DNA of 64,000 bases. It comes from Orientallactaga sibirica. Its lineage: Eukaryota; Chordata; Mammalia; Rodentia; Dipodidae. The notes below the pieces were generated by a model. The model was not told where the DNA came from and ran no database searches. It saw only the letters and a program-made list of their open reading frames with translations. Within the stretch, counting starts at the first letter, position 1; every line of letters begins with the position of its first letter. The stretch is taken from the NCBI GenBank assembly GCA_036365145.1, contig JAEOAD010000029.1, positions 26,210,001 to 26,274,000 on the forward strand, written 5' to 3'. Position numbers and translations under genes: made by a program. Positions 42,930-54,855 of the stretch are shown here, piece after piece.

Positions 42930-43519
42930 AAGATTCTGTCCATTGAAACCTTGCCTAATCTCTTTCCATGTCAGGGCAGGTTATGGATTCCAGGTTCTTG
43001 GTTGGCTTTACCATTTTCAATTAAACTGGATTTGGGGGTTGAATATTCTTGCCTTTGGTGGTTTCAGATTCATAGGGCCTTTGTCTTTGGCTTCTGTCAT
43101 TATTGGGGGCAGGGTCTGATGCAGATCCAGGCAGACCTGGAACCCAATTCAGAACAGAATTCTCTACCTCCCAGCTGACAGGAATAAGGGTGTAGAACAA
43201 CACACCCCCTTAGGGGTTTGGGCTTCATAAGACTATCTGTTTGTTTTAATCCCCACATTTGTATACTCTGTGCTGGTTTTTATTGAATGTTGATTTATTG
43301 AATGTATTACTCAGTTGAAGTTTAGAATTTGCCAGTAAATTGTTCCACCCAGTCCACTAGAATACTTGCTTAGCAGCAAACTCAACACCTAGGATTACTT
43401 CTGTGGTTGGATTAGAATACAAGAGCTACACTTGGTACCTTGAAACTATATAAAGGTGGATCTCCACATCTAAGAACACTGCAGATAAGTAGAAAACCCA
43501 AGCATCAAATCAATTCAGG

Positions 43520-44300
43520 ATGCAAAAGTTTCTACATTATAATGAAACAAAAGTCTCTACATTATAAAGAAACACAAAAATCAAGACAATACAATCCTGA
43601 CAAAAAATATAAATCCAAATGAGACTGTTTTAGATGAAATGCCTGACAATGATTTAAAAAAGTGATTTTATCTACACTCAAAGAAATCAAAGAAGAAAAT
43701 AAACTCCTGAAAGAGACCACAGGAAACCAGCTTAATGAAATAAGGAGGTCAATACAAGACATGAATAAGGAAATGGAAATACTGAAGAAAAAACCAGGCT
43801 GAAATTCTAGCTCTGAAGAACAGAGTCAAATTTTTAAAAATGCTATGGAAAGTCTCACAAGTAGAATGGATGAAGGAGAGAACAGTATATCTAAACTAGA
43901 AGACCAGGTGGCAGACCTAATACAGTCCAATAAAGAGAAAGACAAGCTAATAGGAAGGTATGAATGGGAATTCCAAGAGATCCAGGACATTATGACAAGA
44001 TCAAACATAAGAATTCAAGGTATAGTAGAAGGAGAAGAATTTCAATCCAGAGACTTAGTAGGTATTTTCAACAAAATCATAGAAGAAAAATTTCCCCAAA
44101 TTGGCAAAGAAATGCAAATGCTATCTGTCCAAATTGATGGAGAAATAAGGACATTCCACAACAAAAACAGGCTAAAGGAGTTCATGATAACTAAGCCAGC
44201 TCTACAGAAAATACTTGAAGGAATCCTTCATGCTGAAGAGAAAGCAAAGCACATACATGAGGAAATAGGTAAAAATAAACCATACTCAAATAACAGTTAA
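43520..44300 (+). pseudogene. L1 ORF1 remnant with central deletion
   Basis: ORF1p is the L1 RNA-binding chaperone (coiled coil, RRM, C-terminal domain). The coiled-coil part up to about 43840 contains stops. From 43845 a 151-codon open frame holds the end of the coiled coil and the RRM start (SNIRIQGIVEGEEF, IFNKIIEEKFPQIGKEM). It then jumps straight into the C-terminal domain (IDGEIRTFHNKNRLKEF, TKPALQKILEGIL). The roughly 260 bases joining RRM to C-terminal domain, present in copy 2 at about 53888-54150, are missing. The product would lack the back half of the RRM. Confidence 0.88.
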
Positions 44301-44374
44301 AACAAGCAAGTAAAGGGAAAACAGGAAGCACTATAAAAGAAGAAGAATGGTGAGAATAAATACATATCTTTCAA

Positions 44375-45151
44375 TAATAACTCAATATCAGTGGCCTCAA
44401 TGCTCCAACAAAAGACACAGGCTTGCAGACTGGATTAAAAGGCAGGATCCTGCCATCTATTGCCTCCAGGAAACTTATCTCTCAATAAAAGATAGACATT
44501 GTCTTAAGGTGAAATGATAGAAAAATGGTATTTCAAGGAAATGGGCCTGGGAAACAAGTAGGTGTTACTATCCTAATATCTGACAGGACAGACTTCAAAC
44601 AAACATTAGTGAAAAAAGATAAAGAAGGTCATTTTATGCTGATTAAAGGAACACTCCAACAAGAGGATTTTACAATCCTAAACATATATGCTCCTAACAC
44701 AGGAGCTCCCAATTTCATCAAACAAACACTCTTAGACTTAAGGTTACAGATAACACCAAACATAATTGTAGTGGGTGACTTCAATACTCCACTCTCATCA
44801 ATTGACAGGTCATCCCAGCAAAAAATAAACAGAGACACATCTGGATTAAATGATGTCAAGGAACAAATGTACCTAACAGATATATACAGAACATTCCATC
44901 CAAATGCTGCAGAATATACATTTTTCTCAATAGTACATGGAATATTCTCTAAAATAGACCATATGTTAGGACACAAAGCAAATCTTAACAAATACAGGAA
45001 AACTGAAATAATCCCTTGTATTCTATCTGACCACAGTGGGATTAAACTACTCAGCAAGAAGAAACTCTACAGAGCATATACAAATTCACAGGGGCTAAAC
45101 AATACATTATTGAATGATGAATGGGACATTGAAGAAATCATAAACTCATAG
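44375..45151 (+). pseudogene. L1 ORF2 endonuclease segment
   Basis: The APE-type endonuclease of ORF2p nicks target DNA to prime reverse transcription. A 208-codon open frame (44525-45151) keeps NIYAPNTGAPNFIKQ, VVGDFNTPLS, FSKIDHMLG and the catalytic-site LSDHSGIKL. The LQET block with the metal-binding Glu lies upstream near 44464, in a part separated by stops. So the fold is mostly preserved but the reading frame is not continuous with its N-terminus. Confidence 0.92.
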
Positions 45152-45559
45152 AATCAAATGATGATGAGAATACAACATGCCAAATCTTTGGGATACAATG
45201 AAGGCAGTCCTAAGAGGGAAATTTATAGCTCGAAGTTCCATTATTAAGTATTAAGAAATTAGACAGTTCACAAGTAAACAATTTAATGCTTCACCATAAG
45301 GCCTTGGAAAAAGAAGAAGGCAAACCAAAAATCAGTCGACAGGAAGAAATAATAAAATAATAAAAATTAATGAAATAGAAACCAAACAAACAATCCAAAG
45401 AATCAATGAAACAAAGAGCTGGTTCTTTGGAAGGATAAATAAGATTGATAAACCCTTAGCAAATCTGACCAGAAGAGAGAAGAGACAGAAATTAATAAAA
45501 TTAGAGATGAAAAAGTCACCAATAAAACAGATACAAAAGATATTCAGAAAATAATGACA

Positions 45560-45629
<70 letters not shown>

Positions 45630-46560
45630 TATGCCTCTAAGTTTGAAAATCTGAAAGAAATGGATGATTTCCTTGATTCATATGACCTACTAAAATTAAA
45701 TAATGATTACATAAACCAATTAAATCAACCTATTACAAGTACAGAGATCCAAGCAGTTATAAAATGACTCCCAATTAAAAAAATGTCCAGGCCTAAATGG
45801 ATTCACTGGTGTATTTTACCAGACCTTCATGGAAGAACTAACACCACTGCTTCTCAAAATTTTCCATAAAATAGAAAAGGAAGGAATTCTACCAAAATCC
45901 TTCTATGAAGCCAGCATCACCCTGATACACAAACCGGACAAAGACAGATCAAAAAAGAAAATTATAAATCTCCCTCATGAACATAGATGCAAAAATACTG
46001 GCAAACAGAATACAAGAACATATCAGAAACTATTCACCCCGACCAAGTAGGCTTTATCCCAGAGATGCAGGGATGGTTCAACCTATGCAAATTGATAAAT
46101 GTAATACACCATATAAATGGTCTGAAGGACAAAAAGCACATGATCTTTTCAATAGATGCAGAAAAGGCATTTGACAAAATCCAACATCCCTTCATGGTAA
46201 AAGTATTACAGAAATTGGGAATAGAAGGAACATATCTCAACATAATAAAAGCTATTTATGACAAACCTACAGCCAAAATAATACTAAATGAGGAAAAATT
46301 TGAAACTTTTCCACTAAATTCACGAACAAGACAAGGGTGTCCACTGTCCCACTTTTATTTAATATAGTACTGGAAGTCCTAGTGATAGCAATAAGGCAAG
46401 AGACACTCATAAAAGGGATTCAAATTGCAAAGGAAGGGATCAAATTATCATTATTTGCAGATGATATGATTCTATACATAAAAGACTCGAAAGACTCTAC
46501 CAGCAAACTGTTAGAGCCAATTAACACTTTTAACAATGTAGCAGGATACAAAATAAACAC
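45152..46560 (+). pseudogene. L1 ORF2 reverse-transcriptase segment
   Basis: Frames at 45829-46050, 45987-46367 and 46337-46564 carry reverse-transcriptase blocks: [35 protein letters not shown] and [14 protein letters not shown]. The catalytic Asp pair FADD is intact at 46454-46465. Frameshifts separate the blocks, and a (TA)n(CA)n tract at 45563-45632 breaks the linker upstream. Confidence 0.92.
45563..45632 (+). repeat. (TA)n(CA)n microsatellite inside L1 ORF2
   Basis: About 16 TA units then about 13 CA units and a short TA tail lie where copy 2 has ordinary coding-like sequence (about 56985-57000). The tract is therefore an expansion after insertion of copy 1. Confidence 0.96.
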
Positions 46561-46863
46561 ATAGAAATCAGTACCTTTCCTATATACTAACAACAAACAA
46601 GCAGAGGATGGAATGGGGGAATCTCTCCCATTCACAATTGCCTCAAAAATAAATAAATAAATAAAGTACCTTGGAATAAACTTAACCAAGGAAGTGAAGT
46701 AGCTCTACAATGAGAACTTTAAAACACTCAAGTGAGAAATTGCAGAAGACACAAAAATCAGAAAGACATCCCTTGTTCTTGGATTGAAAGAATCAATATT
46801 GTGAAAATGTCAATCTTACCAAAAGCAATGTACACATTTAATTCAATCCCCATTAAAATTCCA

Positions 46864-47057
46864 GGGCTGGAGAGATGACTTAGCAGTTAAGGCACATGCC
46901 TGCAAAGCCTAAGGACCCCAGTTCAATTCTCCAGTTCCCACATAAACCAGATGCACATGGTGGCACATGCATCTGGAGTTCATTTGCAGTGGCTAGAGGC
47001 CCTGGCATGCCCATTTTCTCCCCCCCCCCATCTCAAATAAATAAAAATAAAAATAAA
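46864..47057 (+). mobile_element. tRNA-derived SINE in L1 ORF2
   Basis: GGGCTGGAGAGATGACTTAG head, AAACCAGATGCACATGGTGG, a short C10 tract replacing CT, and AAATAAATAAAAATAAAAA. AAAATTCCA duplicates lie at 46855-46863 and 47058-47066. The open frame that crosses its 3' junction is a SINE-L1 chimera. Confidence 0.95.
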
Positions 47058-48352
47058 AAAATTCCAATGGCATTCTTCACAGAAATAGAAAAAAAAAATC
47101 CTAAAATTCATTTGGAATCACAAAAACCCTCAAATAGCCAAAACAATTTTGAGCAAAAATATAAGGCTGGTGGTATCACCATACCCAATCTTAAGCTATA
47201 TTACAAAGCCATAGTAACAAAAACAGGATTGTACTGGCACAAAAACAGACATGTAGATCAATGGAACAGAATAGAGGAACCAGATATTAATCCTGGCAGC
47301 TACACCCATCTGATTTCTGACAAAAATGCCAAATATATTCATTGGAGAAAAGACAGCCTATCAATAAGTGGTGCTTGGAAAACCAGATATCTATACATAG
47401 AAAGATGAAAATAGATCCTTGTCTTTCTCCATGCACAAGAATCAAGTCCCAGTGGATCAGGGACCTTACTATCAGACCTGAAACTGAAATTGCTAGAGGA
47501 AAAGGTAGCAGAAACCCTTCAACATATTGGCATAGGCAATGACTTTCTGAATATAACCCCAATTGCTCAGGAAATAAAACCACTTATCAAGCACTGGGAT
47601 CTCATGAAATTACAAAGCTTTTGTGCAACAAAGGACACTGAATAGAGCAGAGACAACCTACAGAATGGGAGAAAATCTACATCCAGATTATACAAAGAAC
47701 ACACAAAAAAAGAACAATAAGAAATCAAACAACCCAATTAAAAAATGGGCTGTGGAACTAAATAGAGAGTTCTTATCAGAAGAAATACAGATGACATATA
47801 AACATCTTAAAAAGTGTTCTACATCCTTAGCAATCAAATAAAACTACTTTGAGGTTCCATCTCACTCCTGTCAGAATGGCTACCATCAAGAAAACAAATG
47901 ACAATAAATGTTGGCGAGGAAGCAGAAAAAGGAGAACACTTCTGCACTGTTGGTGGGAATGTAATCTGGTACAGCCATTGTGGAAATCAGTATGGAGGTT
48001 CCTGAGACAACTAAAAATAGATTTACCATATAATCCAGTTATAGCACTCCTCGGCATATATTCTAATGACTGTTCTCACCACCTTAGAGATAGTTGCATA
48101 AGCATGTTTATTGCTGCTCTATTCACAATAGCTAGGAAATGGAACCAGCCTAGAAGTCCCTCCACAGATGAATGGATAATAAAGATGTGGTACATTTACA
48201 CAATGGAGTTCTATTCAGCAGTAAAGAAAAATGAAATTATGAAATTTATAGGGAAATGGATGGATCTGGAAAGGATTATACTAATTGAGGTAACCAAGGC
48301 CCAGAAAGCCCTACATTGCATGTTCTCTCTCATATGTGAATCCTACTTATAA
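47058..48352 (+). pseudogene. L1 ORF2 C-terminal segment
   Basis: [21 protein letters not shown] and DQWNRIEEP follow the SINE. A 167-codon frame (47849-48352) then contains the zinc-finger-like [45 protein letters not shown] and EWIIKMWYIYTMEFYSAVKKNE. It ends at a TAA at 48350-48352. This is the normal ORF2p C-terminus. Confidence 0.9.
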
Positions 48353-49666
48353 ATGTATAGACTTGTGTCTGAGCTGGAACCAAAAATTGGTACCCAAGGC
48401 CAGTAAGCTAGAAAAAGGCTAGAAAGGAGGGAGGAGAGGGGAGGACTTAAGGGGTGGTATTATATGTATGTAAGTAGAAGAACAGATTACAGGGAGGGGA
48501 AAGGCCTGAGCGAGGCCAGGGAAGAGATTGTGTAAAAGAAGGATGGGCATGAAGGTCAATCAAAATTCAAGATATTCTGAATAAGACATATGAAAATCTA
48601 CTTTTTTGAATAATGGCACACCCAGAGGCCATAGATTGTGACTAGAAAATTTTTAGTGCCAGGGATGGGATACCTTCCAGTGAATTGTTGGCCAGGGAGG
48701 TCCCTGTTGCCTCCAAAACATTACAGGCTATTGCTAAGGACCTTGGTTTCCCTCGAGAAACAGATGGTAAGACCCTATTGCTGAAGACTTCACATGCCTG
48801 AGTGGCAAGGTCACTGAGAAATCAAGCTGGTGCTGAGCAGAAAACCCTGTAGACCAGCCATCTGAAATCTGGAAAAAGCTGCATGTCATGCAGCCCTTTG
48901 GGAGACAGAAGTCATTAGTGGTGAAAACAGTGGACACTGGAAGCCTCAAGTATGGCTAGACTTGCCAAATGACTGAACGGGTGCAATAGTGACATGTCTG
49001 CTCTGGGGGAAACCAACTGCTCTCTAATTGGACTGTAGGCACACTCTATAGGAGGGAATACATGCCTGGTACTGAAAACCTAATCAAAAGCCTATGGCAG
49101 GGGAAGTCAGGAGCTTTAGGGGTATAAAGCCTGCTCTTGTCTGGCTAAATGTATATATTATTCTCACCAGACTGCCCTGAAAGCACTACACTTAATGTTC
49201 ATATTCATATATTAATGCTACTCTCACTTTTGTTTAGAGAAGCTTCTCTTTTCAGATATCAGGGACCACTGGGATGACCCAAAAGGCAACATAGTGCTGA
49301 GCAGAAGGGACAGAGGAGTGTCCAGACTGAAACATCTCTATCATACCCTCCAAGTCTCAGGGTCCATTGTACAAGAGGTGGTAGAAAGAATGTAAGAGCC
49401 AAAGGAAGGGTACCACTATTTACAATGCTACTGTCTAGATAGAAATTGGCCTCAATATCCAGAACCTCACAGCGCCTAACAACACTTTCACAAGACACTC
49501 ATAATAGGAGAAAAATATGATGACATCAAATTAAAAGATAGTAATGGAAAGAGGGAGGGGATATGATGGAGAGCAGAGTTGTGAATGGGGAAGTAGGGGA
49601 GGGGAGGGAAATATCATGGTCTATTGTCTGTAAGAATAGTAGTTGTCAATAAAAATAAAAATTTTA
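48353..49666 (+). mobile_element. L1 copy 1 3'UTR with G-rich tract
   Basis: About 1.3 kb of noncoding 3'UTR runs parallel to copy 2 (59721-61032). Close to its end lies the G-rich polypurine GGGGAAGTAGGGGAGGGG (from 49587). It has four G tracts and is a candidate quadruplex, as described for mammalian L1 3'UTRs. Confidence 0.88.
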
Positions 49667-49667
49667 G

Positions 49668-49935
49668 GGCTGGAGAGATGGCTTAGTGGTTAAGGTGCCT
49701 GCCTGCTAAGCCTAAGAACCGGGTTCCAATCTCCAGGTTCCACGTTTAGCCAGATGCAAAGTGATGCAAGGGTGCAATGCCGCACTTGCCCACAAGGGGG
49801 CACACATGTGGATTTCGTTCACAGCAGCTGAGAGACTGCTAGCGTGCCCATTCTCTGTCTCCCTCTCCCTCTCTCTGTGTCTCTCTCCAAAAATAAAAAA
49901 ATAATAATAAAATAATAAAAATAATTTTAAAAAAA
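49668..49935 (+). mobile_element. tRNA-derived SINE, long form, single B-box
   Basis: GGGCTGGAGAGATGGCTTAG starts immediately at the L1 copy 1 A-rich tail. GGTTCCAATCTCCAGG occurs once, then GCAATGCCGCACTTGCC, a CT tract and AATAATAATAAAATAAT. It probably used the L1 tail as target. Confidence 0.94.
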
Positions 49936-50083
49936 AAGAATGTAAAAGCCAAAAGCTTTGGAATGCTGTCTTGCAGACACAAAGTCGCCAGTGTATTCAT
50001 GGCCTCACAACAGCTCCCATATTGGGTCCATTAACATGTTATCACAGATGTTGGAGGAAGGGCAAAAAAAATCAAAATTAAAA
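49936..50083 (+). mobile_element. L1 3'UTR-like fragment
   Basis: AGAATGTAAAAGCCAAAAGC, GAATGCTGTCTTGCAGACAC and CACAACAGCTCCC resemble rodent L1 3'UTR text. Short. Confidence 0.45.
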
Positions 50084-50096
50084 AGGTACAAGTTGG

Positions 50097-50268
50097 AGCT
50101 GGGCATGGTGGCGCACGCCTTTAATCCCAGCACTCAGGAGGCAGAGGTAGGAGGATCGCCGAGAGTTCGAGGCCACCACCCTGAGACTACATAGTTAATT
50201 CCAGGTCAGCCTGGACCAGAGTGAGACCCTACCTCGAAAAACCAAAAAAACAAACAAACAAAAAAAAG
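50097..50268 (+). mobile_element. B1 SINE, young type, 13-bp TSD
   Basis: AGCTGGGCATGGTGGCGCACG, GGATCGCCGAGAGTTCGAGG, ACATAGTTAATTCCAGG and CCTGGACCAGAGTGAGACC, then CTCGAAAAACC and an A/C tail. AGGTACAAGTTGG is duplicated at 50084-50096 and 50269-50281. Confidence 0.96.
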
Positions 50269-50281
50269 AGGTACAAGTTGG

Positions 50282-52135
50282 AAAGAAGAAGGGATTCAGA
50301 AGAGGGGGGCAAAGTAGGGTGGTGAGAAAGAATTATGTAATTGTGATTCTCCCAGGTCTCTACACTAGCACCAAAAGGATTCCTCAGCATTGGCAAATAA
50401 TACATAATGGCATCTGTCCTTGGATTTCTAGGACATGAACTTCAAGTCCCGCTCCATGGTAATAATCTCCAAATGTGTTGGGCAATCTCTCACCCAAACA
50501 AATCTAAGTAAGTGTGGTTTAGGCTTAAATTGGGATATTGTTATCTGATTAGTTGTACCCAAAAATATAGCAACATACTAAATAAGGGGGTGAATTCCTC
50601 AAAGGATTTTTTCCTAGCAGGAAGGTTGGGTTAAATAACTTATGAGAACATTTCTAATGCTAGGATTTCATTTTTCCACTGACAGCAGAGTGGTTTGCAT
50701 CATATTTTGAACTTTTCCAAACTCCAAATCTGCTGATAATCAGGGCTTCTTGATGATAATACTGGGAAATGTAAGACCCACTATCATTTATGAGCCAAAG
50801 TGGTAGAAATTAAACAATGAATTATAGTGTGTCTTACAACTGATAAGGTCTGAGATTCAGTTAAATATATCAGAACTTTCCTTCCCTCTGAGCTATGTAT
50901 GCACAGGCTTTGCATACAAGTTTCTTCTCTTTGACCGTGGCAAGAACTTACATTTTGGTTATCAACTATCTGGAAGAAAGATAAGTAATAAGAAGACATT
51001 TCCCAGTATTTAGGGAAGCCTTCTTGCAGTGCTGCCATAAGAGATGTGTGTGACCAGTTCAGACTCATTGGTTACTAAATGAAGGCACACTGAAGCTCAG
51101 CACCACGTACCTCTTAGGATATCACTGGCAGACATCTTTTCATCATGGGCATCCCAAATGCTCAGCTTGGAACTCTACTCATCCTGTTAAAAAGTCTCTT
51201 TACTTCTTAATTCGCTAGGGATCCATATGCAGTCTAAATTCCTCTTTAAATTTCCACTTCACCAGAGAGAAACTGGAACCGAGAGAGAGATTACTAATAG
51301 TGTGAATCATTAACCAAGTCACAAATTCCAGACCCTTAGAGATTCTAAAATGCATCCATGAGGGGAGGGATTTTCCTATCACGAGTCTATGACCTGCATG
51401 GAATTCAGATTAGAAAGTGGAATGTGATTTCTGTGAGAAGAAAATGCCTGAGAAACAAAATGCTAAATCTCTCTCATGCCTTGACCATTTCTGTTTATTC
51501 CTTGGCTTCTCTGTCAGATACATTCCAAGGTGAACCCCAATAAGAAACATCCTTGTGTAATTCTCTCTCTTTAAGTGTGGATGGAAACCTATGGCCAGCT
51601 TCTAACCAACTGCATACTGTCAAGGTGATGGGACACCACATCCCTGACTAAGTTATATCATGTAAGGCTCTGACATAACAGACTAGAGAGAAATTGTTCT
51701 CTATGCCCTCAAGAAGCAAACTGCCACATGTGAGTTGCAATGTGGCAAGGAATTTCCCACACTGAGAATAACCTATAGCTACTAAGAGATTAAGAAGTTG
51801 GGGCATTCATGCATACTGCAAGGAAGTGAAATTGCCAATAACCTGAGTGAGCAGCAAGTGAATATGCTCAGGGGAACCTCCTGATGTTTCCCTAGCAGAG
51901 AATACCTAACTATGTAGCCTGTGAGATTAAAAAAAAAAAAAAAAAAAAAAATGTGTGTAGTCTTTGGTGACTAAGGTTGTGACACTTTGTTATGATGTAA
52001 TAGACAACAAACATAATCGTCCTCCTGCTTCATCTCCTTTCTGCCTTTTCTGTATCTGAATTCATTAGAGAGAGTGAGAAATCACAAATAGTCTAACTCT
52101 ACTGAGTAATCTAGGCCAGCTTTCAAGGATACAAT
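50282..52135. other. Unclassified 1.85-kb stretch
   Basis: No gene, young repeat or RNA gene was recognised. It is one of the longest SINE-free intervals here, with an A23 run at 51929-51951. Conservation with other mammals would be the test of function. Confidence 0.5.
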
Positions 52136-53149
52136 AAGAATTAAAACAGGAGACTTCCAGTTAAGATGGGGGTGTAGGAACCATACCAAAGTAGCCAAAG
52201 GAAAAGCCAGGTGAGTGGATTTTCCACTTATGCCAGCCTCCTCGCAAACTCAGGAAACCTGAAGGAGAGGACATCAGGGACCAGAGGAACAGCTAGTGAG
52301 GAAGACAATCATGGGGACCAGTGGAACAACTTCAGCCACCATCCACAGAGTCTCTTCCCCCTACTGCCAGCGCAAGTTCCAGCAGGCACAGGAGACCTGG
52401 GGAAGGGAACTCACCTACATAGCACCCAGCACAGGATATCAGAGCAGTGACCCACCAACCCAGCCAGCAGCTCAGAAAAGAGGGACCCAAACAGCATGCA
52501 GCATAGCTGAGACCAATGCCATCCCAAAAGGTAGCTGGGCTTACACCAGGTCAGTACCCACCAAAAAAGCCTGGTATATAGGTTTGCATTGGAAATGCTA
52601 ATTGCATCTTCCAGATCAGGGTAAATTGTGTGTTAAATTGAATGGATGGTCAGATTTACCATATTTTGGGCTTGTCATTTGTTGCTTCCTGATTTATAGT
52701 GCCTTTCTCTCCCCTTCTGTCATTCATTGGGATAGGGTCTCACTCAGTCACAAGCTGACCTTATAACCTTCTACAGACCAGAAATCTCAGCCTGCTAGTT
52801 GACAGGATTAAGGGTGTGGGCAACACACATCCTTAGGAACTTTGACTTTGTTAGAGGATCTGTTTAATACCTACTCTTGTATAAATACTTTGTGCTGGTT
52901 TTCATTGAATGTGTATATTGTTCACTTAAATTTTAGAATTTGCCTATATTTTGTTCCACCCAGCCTACGAGAATACTTGCATAGCAGGCAAACCCAACAC
53001 CTAGGGTCATTTTTGTGGTTACTCTGAGAGTCTTTTAAGAGCTACACCTAGCACCTTAAGCTCCTACCTTGAAGATACAGAACATTAGATTGGTTGATAC
53101 ATCTAATAATACTGCAAACAATTACAAAACCCAAGCATCAAATTAATCC

Positions 53150-54290
53150 ATGATACAAAAATCTCTACATTATAATACAAGAAACACAAAAAAATCAGAC
53201 AATATAATCCTACCAAAAAATTATAAATCCATCAGAAGTGACCCTAGTGAGAATAACTTAGAGGAAATGCCTGAGAACGTTTTTAAAAGAATGATTATAA
53301 CTATGCTCAAAGAAATCAAAGAGAAAATCAAAGTAATCAAAGACACAGGAAACCAATTTAATGAACTAAGGTTCATTAATACAAGATTTGATTAATTAAT
53401 ACAAGACATGAAAAAGGAAATAGAAATAAAGAAAAACCAGTCAGAAATACTAGTAATGTTGTATTTTGTCAAACGCCTTTTCTGCATCTATCGAAATGAT
53501 CATGTGGTTTTTGTGTTTAAGCTTGTTTATGTGGTGTATTACATTGAAAAAAAAAGAGAAATACTAGCAATGAAAAACACAGTCAGTAAAATAAAAAACT
53601 CTGTAGAAAGTCTAACCAATAGAATGGATGAAGGAGAGAACAGAATGTCTAAACTAGAAGACTAGGTGGCAGATCTAATACAGTCCAACAAAGAGAAAGA
53701 CAAACTAATAGAAAGGCATGAATGGGAATTCCAAGATATTTGGGACACTATATAGAAAAGATCAACCATAAGAATTCAGGGTATAATAGAAGGAGAAGAA
53801 TTTCAATCCAAAGGCATAGTAGGCATTTGAAAAAAAAAAAAATCATAGAAGAAAATTTCCCCCAAAGTGGGAAAGAGATGCCAATGCAAACACAGGAAGC
53901 CTTTAGAATTCCAAACACAAAACTGAAAAGAACCTCTCCCCGCCATATTATAATTAAACTACCAAACATACAAACCAAAGAAAATATATTGAAAACAGAG
54001 AGAAAAAGCAAATCACTTATAAAGGGTAGCCTATCAGGATCATAGCAGATTACTCAACACAAACTTTAAAAGCCAGAAGGGCTTGGAATGATGTATTCCA
54101 AGTTCTGAAAGATGACAACTGTCAATCAAGAATAGTTTATCCAGAAAAGCTATCCATCTAAATTGATAGAGAAATAAGAGCATTCCACAACAAAAACAGG
54201 CTACAGGAATACATGACAACTAGACCAGCTGTACTAAAAATTATGTAAAGGATCCTCCACATTGAAGAGAAAGAAAAGCACACATATGAG
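53150..54290 (+). pseudogene. L1 ORF1 remnant, broken
   Basis: Coiled-coil region with NRMDEGENRMSKLED (near 53620), then RRM-region text with stops, GKEMPMQTQEAFRIPNTKLKRTSPRHIIIKLP at 53868-53970, and a frameshifted C-terminal domain to about 54290. Unlike copy 1, all three domains are present in order. Stops and a 103-bp insertion inactivate it. Confidence 0.86.
53454..53556 (-). mobile_element. 103-bp antisense L1 ORF2 fragment in ORF1
   Basis: The plus strand reads AACGCCTTTTCTGCATCTATC and GATCATGTGGTTTTTGTG, antisense of the ORF2 block before DAEKAFDK, then GTATTACATTG plus A9 and G. AGAAATACTAG flanks the insert at 53443-53453 and 53557-53567. It has an antisense body with a plus-strand A tail, as expected if twin priming kept only the inverted part and the poly(A). 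Confidence 0.85.
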
Positions 54291-54389
54291 GAAACAGAAA
54301 AATACATCATACTCGAAAAACAATACAAGAGAGTAAAGGGAAATAAGGAGGCACTACAAAACAAGAAGAATGGTGAGTACAAATACATA

Positions 54390-54855
54390 CCTTTCAATGA
54401 TAACTCAATATCAATGACCTCAATGCCCCAACCAAATGACACAAGCTTGCAGATTGGATTAAAAGGCAAGATTCTTCTGTTTGTTGCCTCCAAGAAACTC
54501 ATCTCTCTATAAAGACAGATACTATCTTAGGGTGAAAGGATAAAAAACAGTATTTCAAGCAAATGGGCCTAGGAAACAAACAGGTGTTGCTATCCTAATA
54601 TCTGACAGGATAGACTTCAAACTAACATTAGTGAGGAAAGATAAAGAAGGTCACTTTGTATTGATTGAATGAAAAATTCAACAGGAAGACATTACAATTC
54701 TAAACATATCTGCACCTAACATGGGTGCTCCCAATTTCATCAAGCAAACACTATTAGACTTAAGGTCACAGATAACACCAAACACAATTGTACTGGGTGA
54801 CTTCAGTACCTCATTCTCATCTATTGATAGATTCATCCTAGCAAAAAATAAATAA
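54390..54855 (+). pseudogene. L1 ORF2 endonuclease, N-terminal part
   Basis: The segment corresponds to copy 1 at 44375-44830: NSISMTSMPQPND-like start, CLQET-equivalent text near 54485, and TILNIS and VLGDFSTSFS near 54790. The GDFN Asn is replaced by Ser. Stops are present. It is cut by the insertion at 54856. Confidence 0.8.

Larger units (their letters stand above)
42939..49666 (+). mobile_element. L1 copy 1, near full length, 5'-shortened
   Basis: The copy runs through part of a 5'UTR (about 42939-43520), a damaged ORF1, ORF2 (about 44375-48352) and a long 3'UTR. It ends in AATAAAAATAAAAATTTTA. The same parts occur in the same order in L1 copy 2 (52147-61032), allowing side-by-side comparison. 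One tRNA SINE (46864-47057) interrupts ORF2 and a TA/CA microsatellite (45563-45632) has grown inside it. Multiple stops and frameshifts mean it cannot mobilise itself. No 5' target duplication was found. Confidence 0.93.

Noticed and set aside
44525..45151. 208-codon open frame as a possible host gene
   Set aside because: It is the L1 ORF2 endonuclease domain, lying in order between ORF1 and reverse transcriptase.
46896..47408. 170-codon open frame
   Set aside because: It starts in a tRNA SINE and continues into L1 ORF2 by chance. It is a chimera across an insertion junction.
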